A DNA stretch of 64,000 bases from Sinotaia quadrata (GCA_028829895.1 CM054181.1:50387759-50451758); one strand, 5' to 3'. Positions 21,876 through 35,589 are shown, counted from the first letter of the stretch. Notes: generated by a model not told the origin, from the sequence alone. Numbers and translations are program-made.

Positions 21876-23794
21876 ACAAATGACAAGATGTGCTGCAGCT
21901 CCTTAGCGGTGTCAGTCATAAATGGGTAAACCAGACTTGACCCCACACTCGAGAAGGGTCCATGTATAGCCGGTCAGATATTTTTATTTGTATGAAAGAT
22001 GCAATTTCTTCAAATATAAATAAATAGGCGTTCGGAAGGTAGGGTATTTAATCAAAGACAATGAAAGAGAAAAATTGTTTGTTTTATTATTCATCTGCAA
22101 GCATTAGTTCTATCGACAAATGCAACTATTTAGTATTATGCAACACTTATTTTCTTGTAGTTTTGTCTTAGCCTTCTATTTTTCTTACTTATATCGGAAT
22201 GTTTTGAGCGCGCTATTTTCCCAGAATATTTTTATCACTATTAACATCACGCGTTAAATAAATAAATCACACTTTAAGTTTTTGTTATTGAAGCCATACT
22301 TTAATTTGTGAGTAATTTATGTGACGCGTGTATTGCCCATTTGTTTAAATGTTTTATTTTTACCGTTTTATTTTTCTGTATTATTTTTCTCCCTTTGTTA
22401 ATGCCGCAAAATAATATAATTGTAGTTAATGCCTCATATTTGTGATATTTATAGCACAAATTAATTCCCAACACTGCTTCTCTTATGACAAGACTACAAA
22501 TACTTTCAACATTGTAAATACAAAAACCTGCCATCATCTCCCAACCCGATAAAACCATTAATACTCAGAATTCAAAACAAACAAACAAGCTTTAGCTGAG
22601 CCCGGAATAACATTTAAAAGCTAATTATCGAAATGCCCAATAGGAACCAGACCACAAAGCAGTGGCACCATTCAAGAGGCGTTCCCGTTGGAGCCAGTCT
22701 CAGTGCATTAAGGGCAAGTGTGAATTATGGCTCGGAATTCGTTTTGCTTGCACGTGTACATTTTCCCTAGTTCGGCACGTGATACACGCCATTTACCCCT
22801 GACCAAGACTCTAAAATGACATTTAACGTCTGTCTCTTCGTGAAACGGACAGGTGCAAGTTTTGTACTTAATCAATTGTCTGCCGCCTTGGTTATCAATG
22901 CCGGGACCCCAAGTGCAATGGTGGTTTCTTTTCAGCTACAGATGTTGCATCAGTGTTTCCAAACATCTGAAAATATTTTCTGTATATCTCAATTTATTTT
23001 GTTTATTTAATTCTATTTTAGAAATCGTCTTCGAGCAAAATCAAGAGATACAGGATGAGCAGAATAAAAGAGAGAAATTGTTACTACTTGTTGAAGAATG
23101 CGGCTGTTCACCTTTGCTTTGAGTGAAACTCGAAGTAACAATCACATTTGTCGGAAAGAATATGGATCGCCGCCCTTACTGCACACCTGTAAGGCGATAC
23201 TGGATTCTTGAATTCGTTATGACAGAAGAGTGGAATGAAAACCGTAAGACTTCGTCCCTGAAAATCATGTGCTGAGGATACAATACAATAAATATAATTT
23301 AATCTCTTGTATGTCAGGGGGCAAAATCCCCACAAAATGGTATTTGTGTTCAAGGGAAAATTAACCCAGCCAAACTCGTTTAGCATTACTGAGTTGAATT
23401 CTGTTAATGCCTCTCATTTTAGTATGGTTTAGAAAAGGTAACACTATTATTATGAAATAGTGAAATATTCGTTTTGGTATTAAATATGGGCATGCAAGAG
23501 TTAAGACATTTTCGTTTAAAATGATATGTATCCAAGGAAAGAAGCAACAATGAAAAGAGAGAAATACAAATCGAACACACAACAAAGTTTGGATCAGTAC
23601 TTTCTCCATGTATAAGAACGCGTCACAAGCAGACTATTGATTGTGACTTTTGCTGCGCTTTTGACAGTTTACTAACTACATAATGTCACAAGTAAAGCAA
23701 TGTTGTAACCACTGGCTTACGGGCCGTTCTATACTCGTATAGATTTATGAAGCACGTTACAATAAAACATTAATAGCGACAGCCACGACGTTTG
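21876..23794. other. No gene seen
   Basis: AT-rich. Two CACGTG words 25 bp apart at 22751-22756 and 22776-22781 lie in a slightly G+C-richer patch (22670-22800). Frames at 22301-22558, 22816-23122, 23108-23386 and 23361-23609 have no recognised family or consistent splice context. Confidence 0.45.
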
Positions 23795-24245
23795 CTTCAT
23801 GAAAACATAAAAAGAAAACACTACACTCCAAATCATCAAATAAGCCACAAAACATAAAAAGAACACACTCTACTCCAAATCATCAAATAAGCCACAAAAC
23901 ATAAAAAGAACACACTCTACTCCAAATTATCAAATAAGCCACAAAACATAAAAAGAACACACTCTACTCCAAATCATCAAATAAGCCACAAAACATAAAA
24001 AGAACACACTCTACTCCAAATTATCAAATAAGCCACAAAACATAAAAAGAACACACTCTACTCCAAATTATCAAATAAGCCACAAAACATAAAAAGAACA
24101 CACTCTACACCAAATCATCCAATAAGCCACAAAACATAAAAAGAACACACTCTACTCCAAATCATCCAATAAACCACAAAACATAAAAAGAACACACTCT
24201 ACTCCAAATCATCAAATAAACTACAATACATGAAAATAACACGCT
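23795..24245. repeat. 47-bp minisatellite, about 9 copies
   Basis: Unit AAAACATAAAAAGAACACAC + TCTACTCCAAATCATCAAAT + AAGCCAC, spaced exactly 47 bp (23802, 23849, 23896 and onward). Copies differ mainly by C/T in AATCATC and A/C in ATCAAATAA. Confidence 0.97.
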
Positions 24246-24289
24246 CGACACTAAACTATCCAATAAGATAATATAATAAGCTATCCAGT

Positions 24290-24662
24290 ACACAACAATA
24301 GGAAGTAGTATTGACACACAACAATAGGAAGTAGTATTGATACACAACAATAGGAAGTAGTATTGACACACAACAATAGGAAATAGTATTGATACACAAC
24401 AATAGGAAGTAGTATTGACACACAACAATGGGAAGTAGTATTGACACACAACAATAGGAAGTAATATTGACACACAACAATAGGAAGTAGTATTGACACA
24501 CAACAATAGGAAGTAGTATTGACACACAACAATAGGAAGTAGTATTGATACACAACAATAGGAAGTAGTATTGACACACAACAATAGGAAGTAGTATTGA
24601 CACACAACAATAGGAAGTAGTATTGACACACAACAATAGGAAGTAGTGTTAGTACATAACAA
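24290..24662. repeat. 26-bp minisatellite, about 14 copies
   Basis: Unit ACAACAATAGGAAGTAGTAT + TGACAC, with C/T alternation in the last triplet. It follows the 47-bp array after about 45 bp. As 26 bp cycles through all three frames and the unit has no stop on minus, long minus-strand frames (24162-24865) result; they are not genes. Confidence 0.97.
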
Positions 24663-25057
24663 TAAAATAATGGAAACTGAGAGAAGGAAAACATTGACGG
24701 AAATTTATTTCTCTTTTGTTCATCAACCTCAGCTTGACTCAAAAAGAAAAAGAAAAATACGACAAACGTCACATCAATATGAGTGACGTACAATTGTTTG
24801 GTCACCGAGCAATCATCTACAATAAACACTAGGTGCAACATTAATAACAGTGATTCTCCAATCACTTCTCGCCATGAAGCTTACATACGAAACAGGCAGC
24901 AACAACAAAAATAAAATTGTCACAGGCGCAACTTTAAGATTGGCATACTTTTCATATACGCACATTCAGTCGCACCATAAGCTGAAAATGTTCAAAATTA
25001 AGAATAATTAAAGAAAACCTGACGGTCGTTAGCACACTGCCATCACTAAATTAAACG
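24663..25057. other. No feature seen
   Basis: AT-rich spacer between minisatellites. Confidence 0.45.
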
Positions 25058-25355
25058 TTTGTCGTGACAGAGACCTACCCATCAGGCAACGTTAGCTAAA
25101 CAGATGTAACATTAAAAGTGACGTATACACATATGTCGTGACAGAGACCTACTCATCAGGCAACGTTAGCTAAACAGATGTAACATTGAAAGTGACGTAT
25201 ACACATTTGTCACGACCTACTCATCAGGCAACGTTAGCTAAACAGATGTAACATTAAAAGTGACGTATACACATTTGTTACGAAAGAGAACTACTCATCA
25301 GGCAACATTAGCTAAACAGATGCAGTATTAAGTGTGATTTACACACGTTGGTCAC
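25058..25355. repeat. 74-bp tandem repeat, 4 copies
   Basis: ATCAGGCAACGTTAGCTAAA recurs at 25081, 25155, 25223 and 25297 (74, 68 and 74 bp apart), each followed by CAGATGTAACATTAAAAGTG and ACGTATACACATTTGT. Confidence 0.93.
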
Positions 25356-25929
25356 GAAGCAGGCTATCTTACTTAATGCTACTGCAGAAAGAGGGCAGCA
25401 AATATAAGAACAAACAAATACATTTACTGAAACGGAATCTATTTTCATGAATTGGATAGCAAGAATTAAGACTATATAAAACATATTTGAAAAGCCATTA
25501 TTACATTTATAGTACTCAGCACGACATTATTGAAATATGAATATGTAAAATAAACTTAACATGAGAAACCAATCAAAACATCACACAAGTAAATACAAAG
25601 ACAGATAACCCCAAAACCCACATGAAAAAATAGAAAAAAGTTTTGTAATTTAGGGCAGTAAAAACAACCTACTGCTTCATTCGTTTTTGCATTATCATTA
25701 TTTCTTACAGAAGAAAACTAATTTATGAGGTGTTGCTCTCCCTTGCGTTCAGACAAGTTTTCTGTTCTCTCGTGGTCTTTTACACGCACGTGCCATCACT
25801 GACGTCATAGAAATATCCCTAAAGTAGGACTGAAAACAGCGTTTAGCGATTAAAAAAAAAAAAAAAATTACAAGCTGTACAACAACGAAGGTTTGATGAC
25901 ATTTGTCCGAGAAATAGCTTAAGTCCGAA
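25356..25929. other. No gene seen
   Basis: AT-rich. A palindromic TGACGTCA at 25800-25807 lies about 13 bp after a CACGTG (25788-25793). Poly-A at about 25852-25867. Confidence 0.45.
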
Positions 25930-25941
25930 ATAATACACACG

Positions 25942-25997
<56 letters not shown>
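25930..25997. repeat. (CA)n microsatellite
   Basis: About 60 bp of CA with short CG interruptions at its start. Confidence 0.97.
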
Positions 25998-25999
<2 letters not shown>

Positions 26000-26119
26000 A
26001 GCAAAGACACACATAGATACACATATTATTATATTTATACTTTCTTTTTTTGCACGATTTGTTGTACTTGATTTGTGCAAAAAAATAAAAATTGTACAAA
26101 GCGTGCGCTTATTTATTCG

Positions 26120-26560
26120 TTTTCTTCCTTCTTTTTTAAAAGGTATTAAATCACTGCCCTTTATTCATTTTTCTTCTTTATTAAAAGGTATTAAATCACT
26201 GCCCTTTATTTATTATTATTCTTTATTAAAAGGTATTAAATCACTGCCCTTTATTTATTATTATTCTTTATTAAAAGGTATTAAATCACTGCCATTTATT
26301 TATTATTATTTTTTATTAAAAGGTATTAAATCACTGCCCTTTATTCATTTTCTACTTTATTAAAATGCTGCCCTTTATTCATTTTTCTTCTTTATTAAAA
26401 TGTGCACTAACTTACTGCCCTTTATTTATTATTATTCTTTATTAAAAATATATTAAATCACTGCCCTTTATTCATTATTATTCTTTATTAAAAAGTGTAC
26501 TTTGTCCCAGCACTTTATTAATTTTTCTTCTTTATTAAAAAGTGTATTAAATAACTGTCC
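26120..26560. repeat. 45-bp minisatellite, about 9-10 copies
   Basis: Unit AAAAGGTATTAAATCACTGC + CCTTTATTTATTATTATTCT + TTATT, very AT-rich. Central copies are uniform and the right side degenerates. Since 45 is a multiple of 3, a 15-residue peptide repeat (GIKSLPFIYYYSLLK) appears in one frame; this is an artefact. Confidence 0.95.
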
Positions 26561-28229
26561 TTATATCTTTTTAGTTTAGCCTTTAACACCCCAGCTTAAA
26601 GAGCTACTTTAAGGTTTTGAGGGAAAATAAAAAGAATATTCTTTTGCAACTTTCACATACTTCATAATATCGATATTGCCAAAATCAAGTTGTCACTTAT
26701 TGAAAATGCTTTAATTTTCAAGTTACAAATACTTACATTATTCACTTCATTATCTCTCTCTATGTTCTACTCCCCGCCCTACCCCCACACACACACCATG
26801 CCGCCCAAGCTGCGCAGCAGAATCGACAAAAAAAAAAAAAAATAAATAAATAACAAGTTCTTTCCAACGCCCCTTTGTTTCATCATTTTTATTTTTTATT
26901 TTTTTTAGAGTGTAACGTATAACGCTTCCATCAGTCCAAGCACTATCAGCTACACGGCCGAAGTCGGAAATTTAATTCGCGTCGTAGACAAAGTCAAGAT
27001 GATTTTGATGAGTTTTGTCTTTGTTCATAATAATTAACCCCAAACATTGTCTACAAACAGAGCACAACTGCCAGAATAATAATGCTTTCAGGTCCATCTT
27101 TGAAGACGAAAATGAAATTCTGGCGCGTCTGCCCTCATCACTGTTTTGCTTTGGCGCGTCTGACGTATTCAGCGTTCAGTGTCGTTAAAGTGCCTTTGTG
27201 GTCGAGAGGGAGAGTCGTAAGAGGCACACGCGCCAATGACGAAGAGATACTTCAATAATAATAGTTTTGTTTTCAAGCCAACTGCAATGTTGCAAGCAAT
27301 AAGGACGGCATACAGTATTCCAGTTCTATAAAATAAATACACACACGCACACTGAATATGTAATACACACCACCTAATGAACCATTGCCCTACATTCTGG
27401 ATACATTTCTTTAAGTCTGGGAACGAAGCAAAAAAAAGCTGTTGTTGCAGCATGGCCTACTGACCGTCTTAAAGTCTTAAACCTACTGCCATATATCAGC
27501 TCGCTATTGCAACTTGGCCTACTGATTGTCTTTGAGGTCTTCAGCTTACTTGCAAATATCAAATTGTCGTAGGAACTTGCCGATCTATCAGGGGGCAGCA
27601 GCACGTGACACATGAAAGTTAATTCTGCTTACGATATGCTCTTCTGGCTGGACAATCTTAAGTCGTACCTTTAAAATTTAATGCTGTCGTAAAAATGGCA
27701 AACTGTTGGGATGAAATACACAAATAAATCTGTTTTGAATTCTCTGATTGTTTTGGGTTTCCCCCCCCGAAATGACTACAGTTCGCAGGTTAATTTCTGC
27801 ACGGGATCTTATGTCCAGCTTGAAAGCCTCAACTGTTGTAATGATATATTCTTCAATTTAGTTGAAGTTGAAGAGATTCAATGTTACTGGGAAACGAACG
27901 TGTTCATAAATTCCGTTTTAAAGTCTTAACTCCAAGCTTTCAATTTGCTATAGCGTCATATTCTCCTACTGTGGATGACTTGCTGTCTGGACGGGTGCAT
28001 AAGTTTGACCCAACTTTGTCAATTACAGTGATGCAGCAAATCTTACTTCAAAGTGGAAGATGACATTCTTAATTACTTGTACATGCATATTAATTTTTTA
28101 TTTTCTATTTTTTGTGTTCATATTTTTATTATCATAATAAAATTTAAAATATAATTTATTTTTTTTCTGTGAACAGTTTTATGCTACATTTTCGGAAAGA
28201 GCTATTTGTTTAGTCGTTTCGACACAAAT
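26561..28229. other. No gene seen; faint ~65-bp duplication
   Basis: 27451-27580 contains two diverged copies of a roughly 65-bp stretch (GGCCTACTGA...TCTT...AGCTTAC). Frames at 27169-27613 and 27711-28063 have no recognised family. Confidence 0.45.
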
Positions 28230-28272
28230 CCTAGTGATGTCCTAGTGATGTCCTAGTGATGTCCTAGTGCCA
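28230..28272. repeat. 11-bp tandem repeat, 3.5 copies
   Basis: TCCTAGTGATG repeated head to tail. Confidence 0.93.
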
Positions 28273-29094
28273 GCCACAAGGCATTAGATGCACTCATACA
28301 GACAGTAACCATCAATCATACACTGACAAATATAAACTTACCTACATACTTATTAACACATATTCACACACAAAATACCTACCTACATAAATGCTATAAT
28401 CCACTTTCGGGACAGTCTGGTTATTTACCGATAATGTAATTCATGACAGCCAATCCAATATGCTGGGCTTATTACAATTAATATTAATACCCTAGGGGTT
28501 ACTATTAACTGTACTGTATTTGGGTCATCTTTGTATTATTGTTGCAACCTGATTAACTTTACTATTTATTGCTCATAACCCAAAATGTGAAGAGTATCGT
28601 TCAATAAAGATAAACGTGTAGAGATTAATAAAACTGATTTTAAACAATCAATCACAAATTAGAACTGTCGTACGCTTACAACAAATGTACAATTCTAGAA
28701 CACATAATCATACTAAATCTTTAATCACTTAAGACATGGCTTTTTCACTCGGCTCTTGTATGTTTAATCCATTCACACATTTAATGATTGAAGACTAGAA
28801 ATAATTTCTGCTAGTTACGCCATGAACGCCACTGGGAGAGTTCGAATATGTGTCCTGTCGTCACGGCCAGTGAACATTTTAAATGACACATGACTTATTC
28901 TTTATACGTACATATATTCATTTTGATAGAGAGAAGAAATGGAGAGATTGTATAAATTATTTCAATTTCATAACCTGATCGACCCCGACAGTCAACCCAT
29001 AAACAACTGGATTGCTTCCTTTGATACGTGTTAAATTGTCTGGCCCCCACTTCTGACTCAAATGCTCAAAACAAACCCAACTCTCGATCAACTA
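28273..29094. other. No feature seen
   Basis: AT-rich sequence with no exon, repeat or RNA gene recognised. Confidence 0.45.
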
Positions 29095-29625
29095 CGGAAC
29101 TCACTAGTTCCAGAAATAGTTAACATTGAATTTATCTCATTTGTAAAGTCTACTTTTTACTCACAAACGTTACAAAAACCTCTTGAATTTACCTCGCTCA
29201 TAAATCCTACTTTGGTATTCACAAGTGCCAGAGAACCCCATGAATTTATCTCGCGCTACATCCTACTGTGGCACTCACGAATGCCTCCCCCCAGAAAAGA
29301 AAAAAAAGAAACAACAAAAATACCCCTAACTTTAAATTTATTTCGTTCGTAAAGCGTATTATGGCATTCACGAATGCCAAAATCCCTTGCATTTATCTCA
29401 CTCACACATTTTGCTGTGGATTCATACATACCAGAAAAATGGATATTATCGTGCACACAAATTCTGTTATAGTGCTCACAAGTATTCCAGTAAGAAATCT
29501 TTAAATCTCTCTAATAAATTCTGTTATAGTGCTCACAAGTGTGTTATTGATACATCTTTGAATCTCTCTCTTAAAGTCTGTTGTGGTGCTCACAATTGGC
29601 AGACAGGAAACCTTCTACTTTTTAT
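29095..29625. repeat. Degenerate ~55-bp minisatellite, about 9 copies
   Basis: Diverged copies built from ATTTATCTC-(A/G)CTC..AAAT-CTACT-TTGG-ATTCACAA-GTGCCAGA words. Phase drifts through indels. Open frames here on both strands are repeat-derived. Confidence 0.85.
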
Positions 29626-29869
29626 TAGCAATCCCAACTGAGTTATAAATAAAAACTTCTGTTTGGTTCCTCAAATAACTCGGACTTCAAATCATAGCAG
29701 CACCCCAAAATATCGATTCTCCCAATTTTTACAGTGACCAACCATCTGCTATTCATTAATCACATTATATTCACTCTTAGGTTTCAGATTTTACCAAAAA
29801 ATATATGTTGCATTTCTGAAGCATACAAATGGCTAGCACCAAGTTCCGATACTTTGCACTATTAATGTC

Positions 29870-30185
29870 ACATATCATTCATTCTCTATAATATTACTTA
29901 AGCTAGCTGCAATAGAAGAACATATTCATTTTCTATAACATTACTTAAGCGTGCTGCAATAGTACATATTCATTTTCTATAACATTACTTAAGCGTGCTG
30001 CAATAGTACATATTCATTTTCTATAACATTACTTAAGCGTGCTGCAATAGAACATATTCATTCTCGATAATATTACTTAAGCATGTTGTAATAGTACATA
30101 TTCATTTTCTATTACATTACTTAAGCGTGCTGCAACAGAACATAACATTCATTCTCTATAACATTGCTTAACTAGCAGTAATAGA
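29870..30185. repeat. 44-48-bp minisatellite, about 7 copies
   Basis: Unit ACATATTCATTTTCTATAAC + ATTACTTAAGCGTGCTGCAA + TAGT. The two central copies are identical and the outer ones diverged. Confidence 0.95.
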
Positions 30186-31156
30186 AAGTATAAATTAAGA
30201 TGACAAGTCAAAATTCCATTCACACAATTCTACGTGATGTAGGTGGACTGCGTGGGAGTAGAACATTCTCTCGTCACTACTAAATTTCCAATCGCCACTC
30301 TTGGTATATAATTCGCGTTATGAGCTCTATATTTCAACACGACCACGACGTCAACCGAAGTCCTTGTAGGAAGTCTGAAAGTTAAGATACGTGTAACCTA
30401 ATTAGAACTTAGACTCGAGTAATCGTTTCTGTTTACACTTTCCTATTCATCCACTCGGCTCATTCATTCATGGCCTGCTTACTCTCTCTGTGTTTCTTTC
30501 TTTTCCGACTTTGTCTTCTCAGCTTTTACAGGAATGTTAGGACAGCTCTAGAAACAAAAGTTGGAGATAGTTGTGATTATTTTAGCGTTCTTCTTTTCCA
30601 GACATTGAGTGGGGTATTTCATCTTACGACAGTTTTACTGCCTTAGAAGGGTTTGATCCTTTTCGCTCTATTCTAGAGTCTTGACCGTATCAGGGGGACA
30701 ACTCGGTATCAAGAGCGGTGTATTAATTAGAAAATGAATAATCTTGCATAAAATTAGACAGCTTGATTTTTCTTGTTATATATACATAAATACAAGCACA
30801 CATACTTAGATACAACATTCATATATTAATCCTTACGTATATATTAATCCTTACATACAGACATTATACAATGACATTGGAATAACCTAAACATTCTCGT
30901 GCAACAACAGAGTTACAATTGGTCGCATTCAGCATTAGACTCAATAATTTTTCCTTTTTTCTTTCTTTAACAACTCACATTTATTTGGCTGTTTCCTGTC
31001 AGTCTGGCGGACTTCACTCAATTTACTCCTCTGCATGACGCCCACAATAAGTAGGCGAGTTTTTTTTTTTAAATTAGAAAATAATTTTCTGTCCGCCGGA
31101 ACTCTAAACCCAATGGACAGTGTATTTTAGTACTCATAGCACACTTGGCTCTAGGT
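30186..31156. other. No gene seen
   Basis: AT-rich. Short duplicated ATATTAATCCTTAC words near 30825-30855. No exon recognised. Confidence 0.45.
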
Positions 31157-31563
31157 CAGAGGTCGGCAAACTTTGTGGACTAGTAGGCCATTTTAGGAGG
31201 TCAAGAAGGCTCACTAGGCCAGAAATGGTAAAAAGTACACCATTACTAGGCTTGAATGAAAGTCTTTGCACTTTATTTTGTGCAATTTAATGTGTAATAA
31301 AGAGAAGACATCAAGGGGTAGGGATGGACAAAAGTTAAAAAAAATTGAAAAAAATTATCTAAGAGGATTGATTAGCCAGTCATACCTACAGTACATACCT
31401 AATGTTGAACTTTAACTAAGCCAGGTCTTGTACAATTAAAATAATTTCGGCTTTCTTACTTTAAAAAACAAACAAACTATATTTAGATTGTTGAAATGAA
31501 GAATTAGGCCGAATCCAATAATAAAAATAACTAGTGGGGCATTAGGCCGGATACTAGCTAGGC
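31157..31563 (+). mobile_element. hAT-like non-autonomous element, 3' truncated
   Basis: Begins with CAGAGGTCGGCAAACTTTGT, which matches in form the CAG(T/A)GGTCGGCAAACT terminus of many animal hAT MITEs. AGGCCATTTTAGG and GGCTCACTAGGCC follow, as in the sub-terminal part of such elements. Near the other end GGCATTAGGCCGGATACTAG resembles the usual GGGCCGGATTCGG sub-terminal block, but the expected AGTTTGCCGACC..CTG terminus is absent after about 31563. The element therefore appears truncated or decayed, with no target duplication to confirm. Confidence 0.55.
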
Positions 31564-32007
31564 CTTTCACGCGTGAAAGTGAAACACTGCTTTACTAGCA
31601 TCTGTTAAATTCCGTCTGTTAAATTATTCTTGATTTTAAGTACGTTTCTGTATTTTTATTTATTTATTTTTTTTTTACTGTATGTATGTCGAATATTGCA
31701 CGTGATTGTAAGCGACAGGCTTGAATTGGTCACGCGCGGACTACAGCAGCGACTGATGTCGGACGAATTGTGTGCAAATCAAGCCGGATTAGAGTTTAAA
31801 CCTTCAAAGAGAATGCGGCACACAACATGCACTTAGGGCTGGAAGAAATGTAAGACATTTGTAAAAGTAGGAATCACGTGTCGACTGGAATTCAGCACAC
31901 GGACATCAATTAAAGCAGAGATAAAGAAAAAGAATTGCTTTGTGAATAAAGCAGGTTTTTTTAATTTATAATTTATAAATATCCATCCTTCCATTCATTA
32001 TCGAACC
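31564..32007. other. No gene seen
   Basis: AT-rich spacer. Includes TTTCACGCGTGAAA, a perfect 14-bp palindrome at about 31564-31577 immediately beside the hAT-like element. Confidence 0.45.
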
Positions 32008-32173
<166 letters not shown>

Positions 32174-33379
32174 ATTTAACTACAACGGTATTTGATTTGC
32201 TGAGCTCAAAAGGATACTATGGAGATACATACATGTCTCTCTAATTAAATTTATTTAAGTCTTAGTAAAAGCACATGAAAAAATATACCAATGATTCCTT
32301 ACAGGAAATTATTCTCTTCCCCTATTCTCCATCTTACAACAAACATTAAAATAATTAATAACTGCGAAAGAACTGGAATCGTTTAATAAAAAAGCATTAT
32401 GAGAAATCGGAATTAAAAAATATTCAGCATACATTAAAGATTTAATGGCACATATATATTTTTTTTCTTTGATGGTCGGTTATTAAATATTATATTATTA
32501 GTTTAAAATAAAATTTTCTTACACGCAATGAAATATATTTGATTCTTCTCCAAAAAATAAAGGAGAATAAAATTGTCATTAACAACGAAATGAGAGAAGA
32601 AGGTATAACATGAATAAACGAAAACATAAATTATAAATGAATAAATCACAAAATATACCTTTGTTAATGACCAGTATTACAAAGGCAAACCAAAATATAT
32701 TCTCGAAAAAGAAAAGCGACACCAATACACACTAATGCTTCAATACTGTTCTGAAATGAATGGACGCGGTTTCTAACCTTCTGTATCCAGACAGGAGGTA
32801 TGTCGGCTCGACTCGAAGGAACTCGTGAAAGACCCTCTAATTAGTCACGTTGAACTCATCGTGGTTCCAGTCAGCGTGACATGTGGCCAATCACATGGCT
32901 TGCCTCACTCCATAGCTTCTTGGTTGGCAATAGATAGGCATTAATTCTCTGGCGTCCACGGGCAAAAGCCATCCATTGTCCCTCTCTCCTTCTACCCCAC
33001 CCCCCGGCCCTACTCAAAATAAACTCACGCACACCTCAGGTCCATCACCATTGACTGATGGTAACATTGGTAACATTGATGCACAAATCCTAGATGTGTG
33101 TTTTTCGTCGAAATCGTTCGATTTTAGGATACGCGCTAGGACTTAGGCTGTTCGATTAGTGGTAATTAATTCAGGAAATTTGTAAGAAAGCAAACGTGAT
33201 TTAGCGTCCAAAATACTTTCTAGAGGTATTAAACAATGCTTGTTATTTTGTGGTTTTCATTCAGTGTTGTTAAATTTCTTTTTCTGTCTTAGAGTTGTTT
33301 GAAACAATAGCTTTACCAGAGTATTAACATAAATCTATCGATTTAAGAGTATTAACATAAATCTAAAATTATTGCTTTC
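32174..33379. other. No gene seen
   Basis: AT-rich, with a C-rich patch at about 32985-33015. Two copies of AGAGTATTAACATAAATCT occur at about 33318 and 33347. Confidence 0.45.
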
Positions 33380-33393
33380 TCTCCCTCCCTCCC

Positions 33394-33464
<71 letters not shown>

Positions 33465-33532
33465 GTCTGCCTGTCTGTCTGTCTGCCTGCCTACCTGTCT
33501 GTCTATCTATCTATCTCATTTGTGTGTGTGTG

Positions 33533-33576
<44 letters not shown>

Positions 33577-33580
33577 TGTA
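33380..33580. repeat. Compound microsatellite (CCCT)n-(CTAT)n-(CTGT)n-(GT)n-(GTGC)n
   Basis: Five simple-repeat motifs succeed one another with only about 20 bp of other sequence. The frame through it gives LSIY/SVCL/VCV/ACVR repeats only. Confidence 0.97.
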
Positions 33581-35001
33581 TCAAGACACATCGCATTACT
33601 GAACATCATAAGACATTCTTTTTCAAACACGGATTTTATTTTTTAAATGGATTTTTAATGAGTCGTTTGATTTGGCATTCCTGCTTTGTTTAGCCGAACG
33701 TGTTGTTCTTCATCGACTCTTCCGTGCTTGAATCGCGTCATGATGGCGTGCATGGGAACCACAAGATTTTGCTGACCCGTAGGCATAAGGCACTGATTTG
33801 TATTCTCCTCCCCCCCCCCTGCACTCGTTGGGAAAAAATAATTTTACAATTTGTCTTGGAAACCTTTTATTTTATAAAAGATATATCTTTATCTCGAATC
33901 CGAAGTTATTTCCAAAGGAACTGATTCAAATAAAACGGTACTGTGTAAAGCAGCACACTCTGAAGAAAGTAATATACTTGCTGGAGTTACCTTTCTTTCG
34001 GATGGCGAAATCATGAAGAAAAAGTAAGATTGCGAAAATTAAGACAATTACAGTTTTCTTCATTAAGTGTTGTACAAATTTCCCATATCATTGCGAGTCA
34101 CAGAAAGTAACAGGGCTTTGCATTTTCATTTATTATTTTCAACAATTTCGGTGTAGTTGCAAACCCGCAAAAAGGTGAGCATGCGCAGTAAGAAACGACA
34201 ACAACAAAAAAACAGAACAAGAAAGAGACTGAGCAATTGTGTGACAAAATAGCTCACCACCTAAAATTTATTATCAGCTTTCAACGATACGACAGCATTG
34301 CCAATGCAAAAACTGCAGTTTATTGTTTCTTTATATTTTGGTTAGTAAATAGTGAAAAGAATTCACTTTGGCAATGTTGCGCCTGGAAAAAAAAGTACTT
34401 GACACTTGATACAGTCAGAAAGTTTTCAAAGAACAGGAATGAGGCAAGAAGTTTTGAAGAATATGTAATGCTCTTCTCTCATGGCTGTATAAATGATATG
34501 GTACCAACAGTATAGCCATGAATTCTGTTCCTAATAATTAGGATGCCGATGTCAACACAAGGATCAGAGAACGATCTGGCGGATTTACAAATTGATCTGC
34601 CTGAGAGACAAAATAAAATTTAATCCAGGGCAACTTTAAATTAAGATCAACACATTTAGCGTGCTGCATATATTTACGTACGAAATACCAATTTATAAAT
34701 CGTGCCAGGAAATAGCCGAAAGCGTCTGATCACTCCATAGCGATTGTCGTTAGTAAGAATGGCGAGTAAAAGGTCACCTTTTTGTCTTCAGTCTCTACAA
34801 GGAGGAACATGACATTAGGAACCCTTATTTCCTCATATGCCGGTAGCAGAAGAGAAATTTGGGTGTAGCAGGTCATCTATCTTCAGCGTCTTAATGGGCA
34901 AAGGAAAAAATCGAGGGCTCATAGGCCACCACATAACATCACGCGACACCACACGTGTATTTGCTTTGTAGAAGAGGGGAGACAATAGTCCAGAAGATTT
35001 T

Positions 35002-35003
<2 letters not shown>
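33581..35003. other. No gene supported
   Basis: Frames at 33700-34016 and 34237-34515 are open but have no recognised family or clear splice context. Confidence 0.45.

Positions 35004-35060
<57 letters not shown>
35004..35060. repeat. (GT)n microsatellite
   Basis: About 54 bp of uninterrupted GT. Confidence 0.98.
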
Positions 35061-35061
<1 letters not shown>

Positions 35062-35589
35062 ATTAGTTTATTGCCTATATGTATTATCGTTTTTCAAAGT
35101 ATTCAAATTTTATAAAATGTAAATTGTAGAATTAAAATAAATTTAGAATCTGTATTTAGAGAGATTGCTTTGGCATGAAGAAATGCAATAAAAAGAATAC
35201 TCACACAAATGCACATGCTCTCTCAAACACGCACTCATTATGATTTCAGAAATGTCGGACATCCGTTCAAAATCAGTGTCGTCGCTTTACAAAGAGTCCG
35301 GATATTCACTGTATTTTTCCGCTCTCGCCTTCACCAATAAAATTACGCGCACCCTCGAGTCTGTCTCCATGGGACTCTTCTGCAACTCGTGTCTCCATAG
35401 GAACCTGCCGCTCAAACCTCTTTCAGGACCAACGCCAGGAAATTTATTTTACCTTGTCTCCACTGTAATATTGCACGCGCAGGTCTTTGTCTCTCAGGCA
35501 CTAGCAATTTACACACCTCATCCGTCCATTGCAATGTTGCTAACACACTCCATTGCCTGTGGGGGGTCTCATATTTCTTAAAATTTGTT
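35061..35589. other. AT-rich, then older repeat-like flank
   Basis: From about 35320 the sequence contains degenerate versions of the following 66-bp unit (CATTGCAATGTTGCTA, CTTTGTCTCTCAGGCACTAG). The plus-strand frame at 35240-35581 is probably a by-product of this. Confidence 0.5.

Noticed and set aside
24162..24865. Three overlapping minus-strand frames (126-194 codons) rich in Cys, Tyr, Val and Leu, membrane-protein-like
   Set aside because: By-product of the 26-bp array, which cycles through all frames without a stop; sequence identity tracks DNA units, not protein constraint.
26073..26363. Repeating GIKSLPFIYYYSLLK frame
   Set aside because: Translation of the 45-bp array, with no independent start or gene context.
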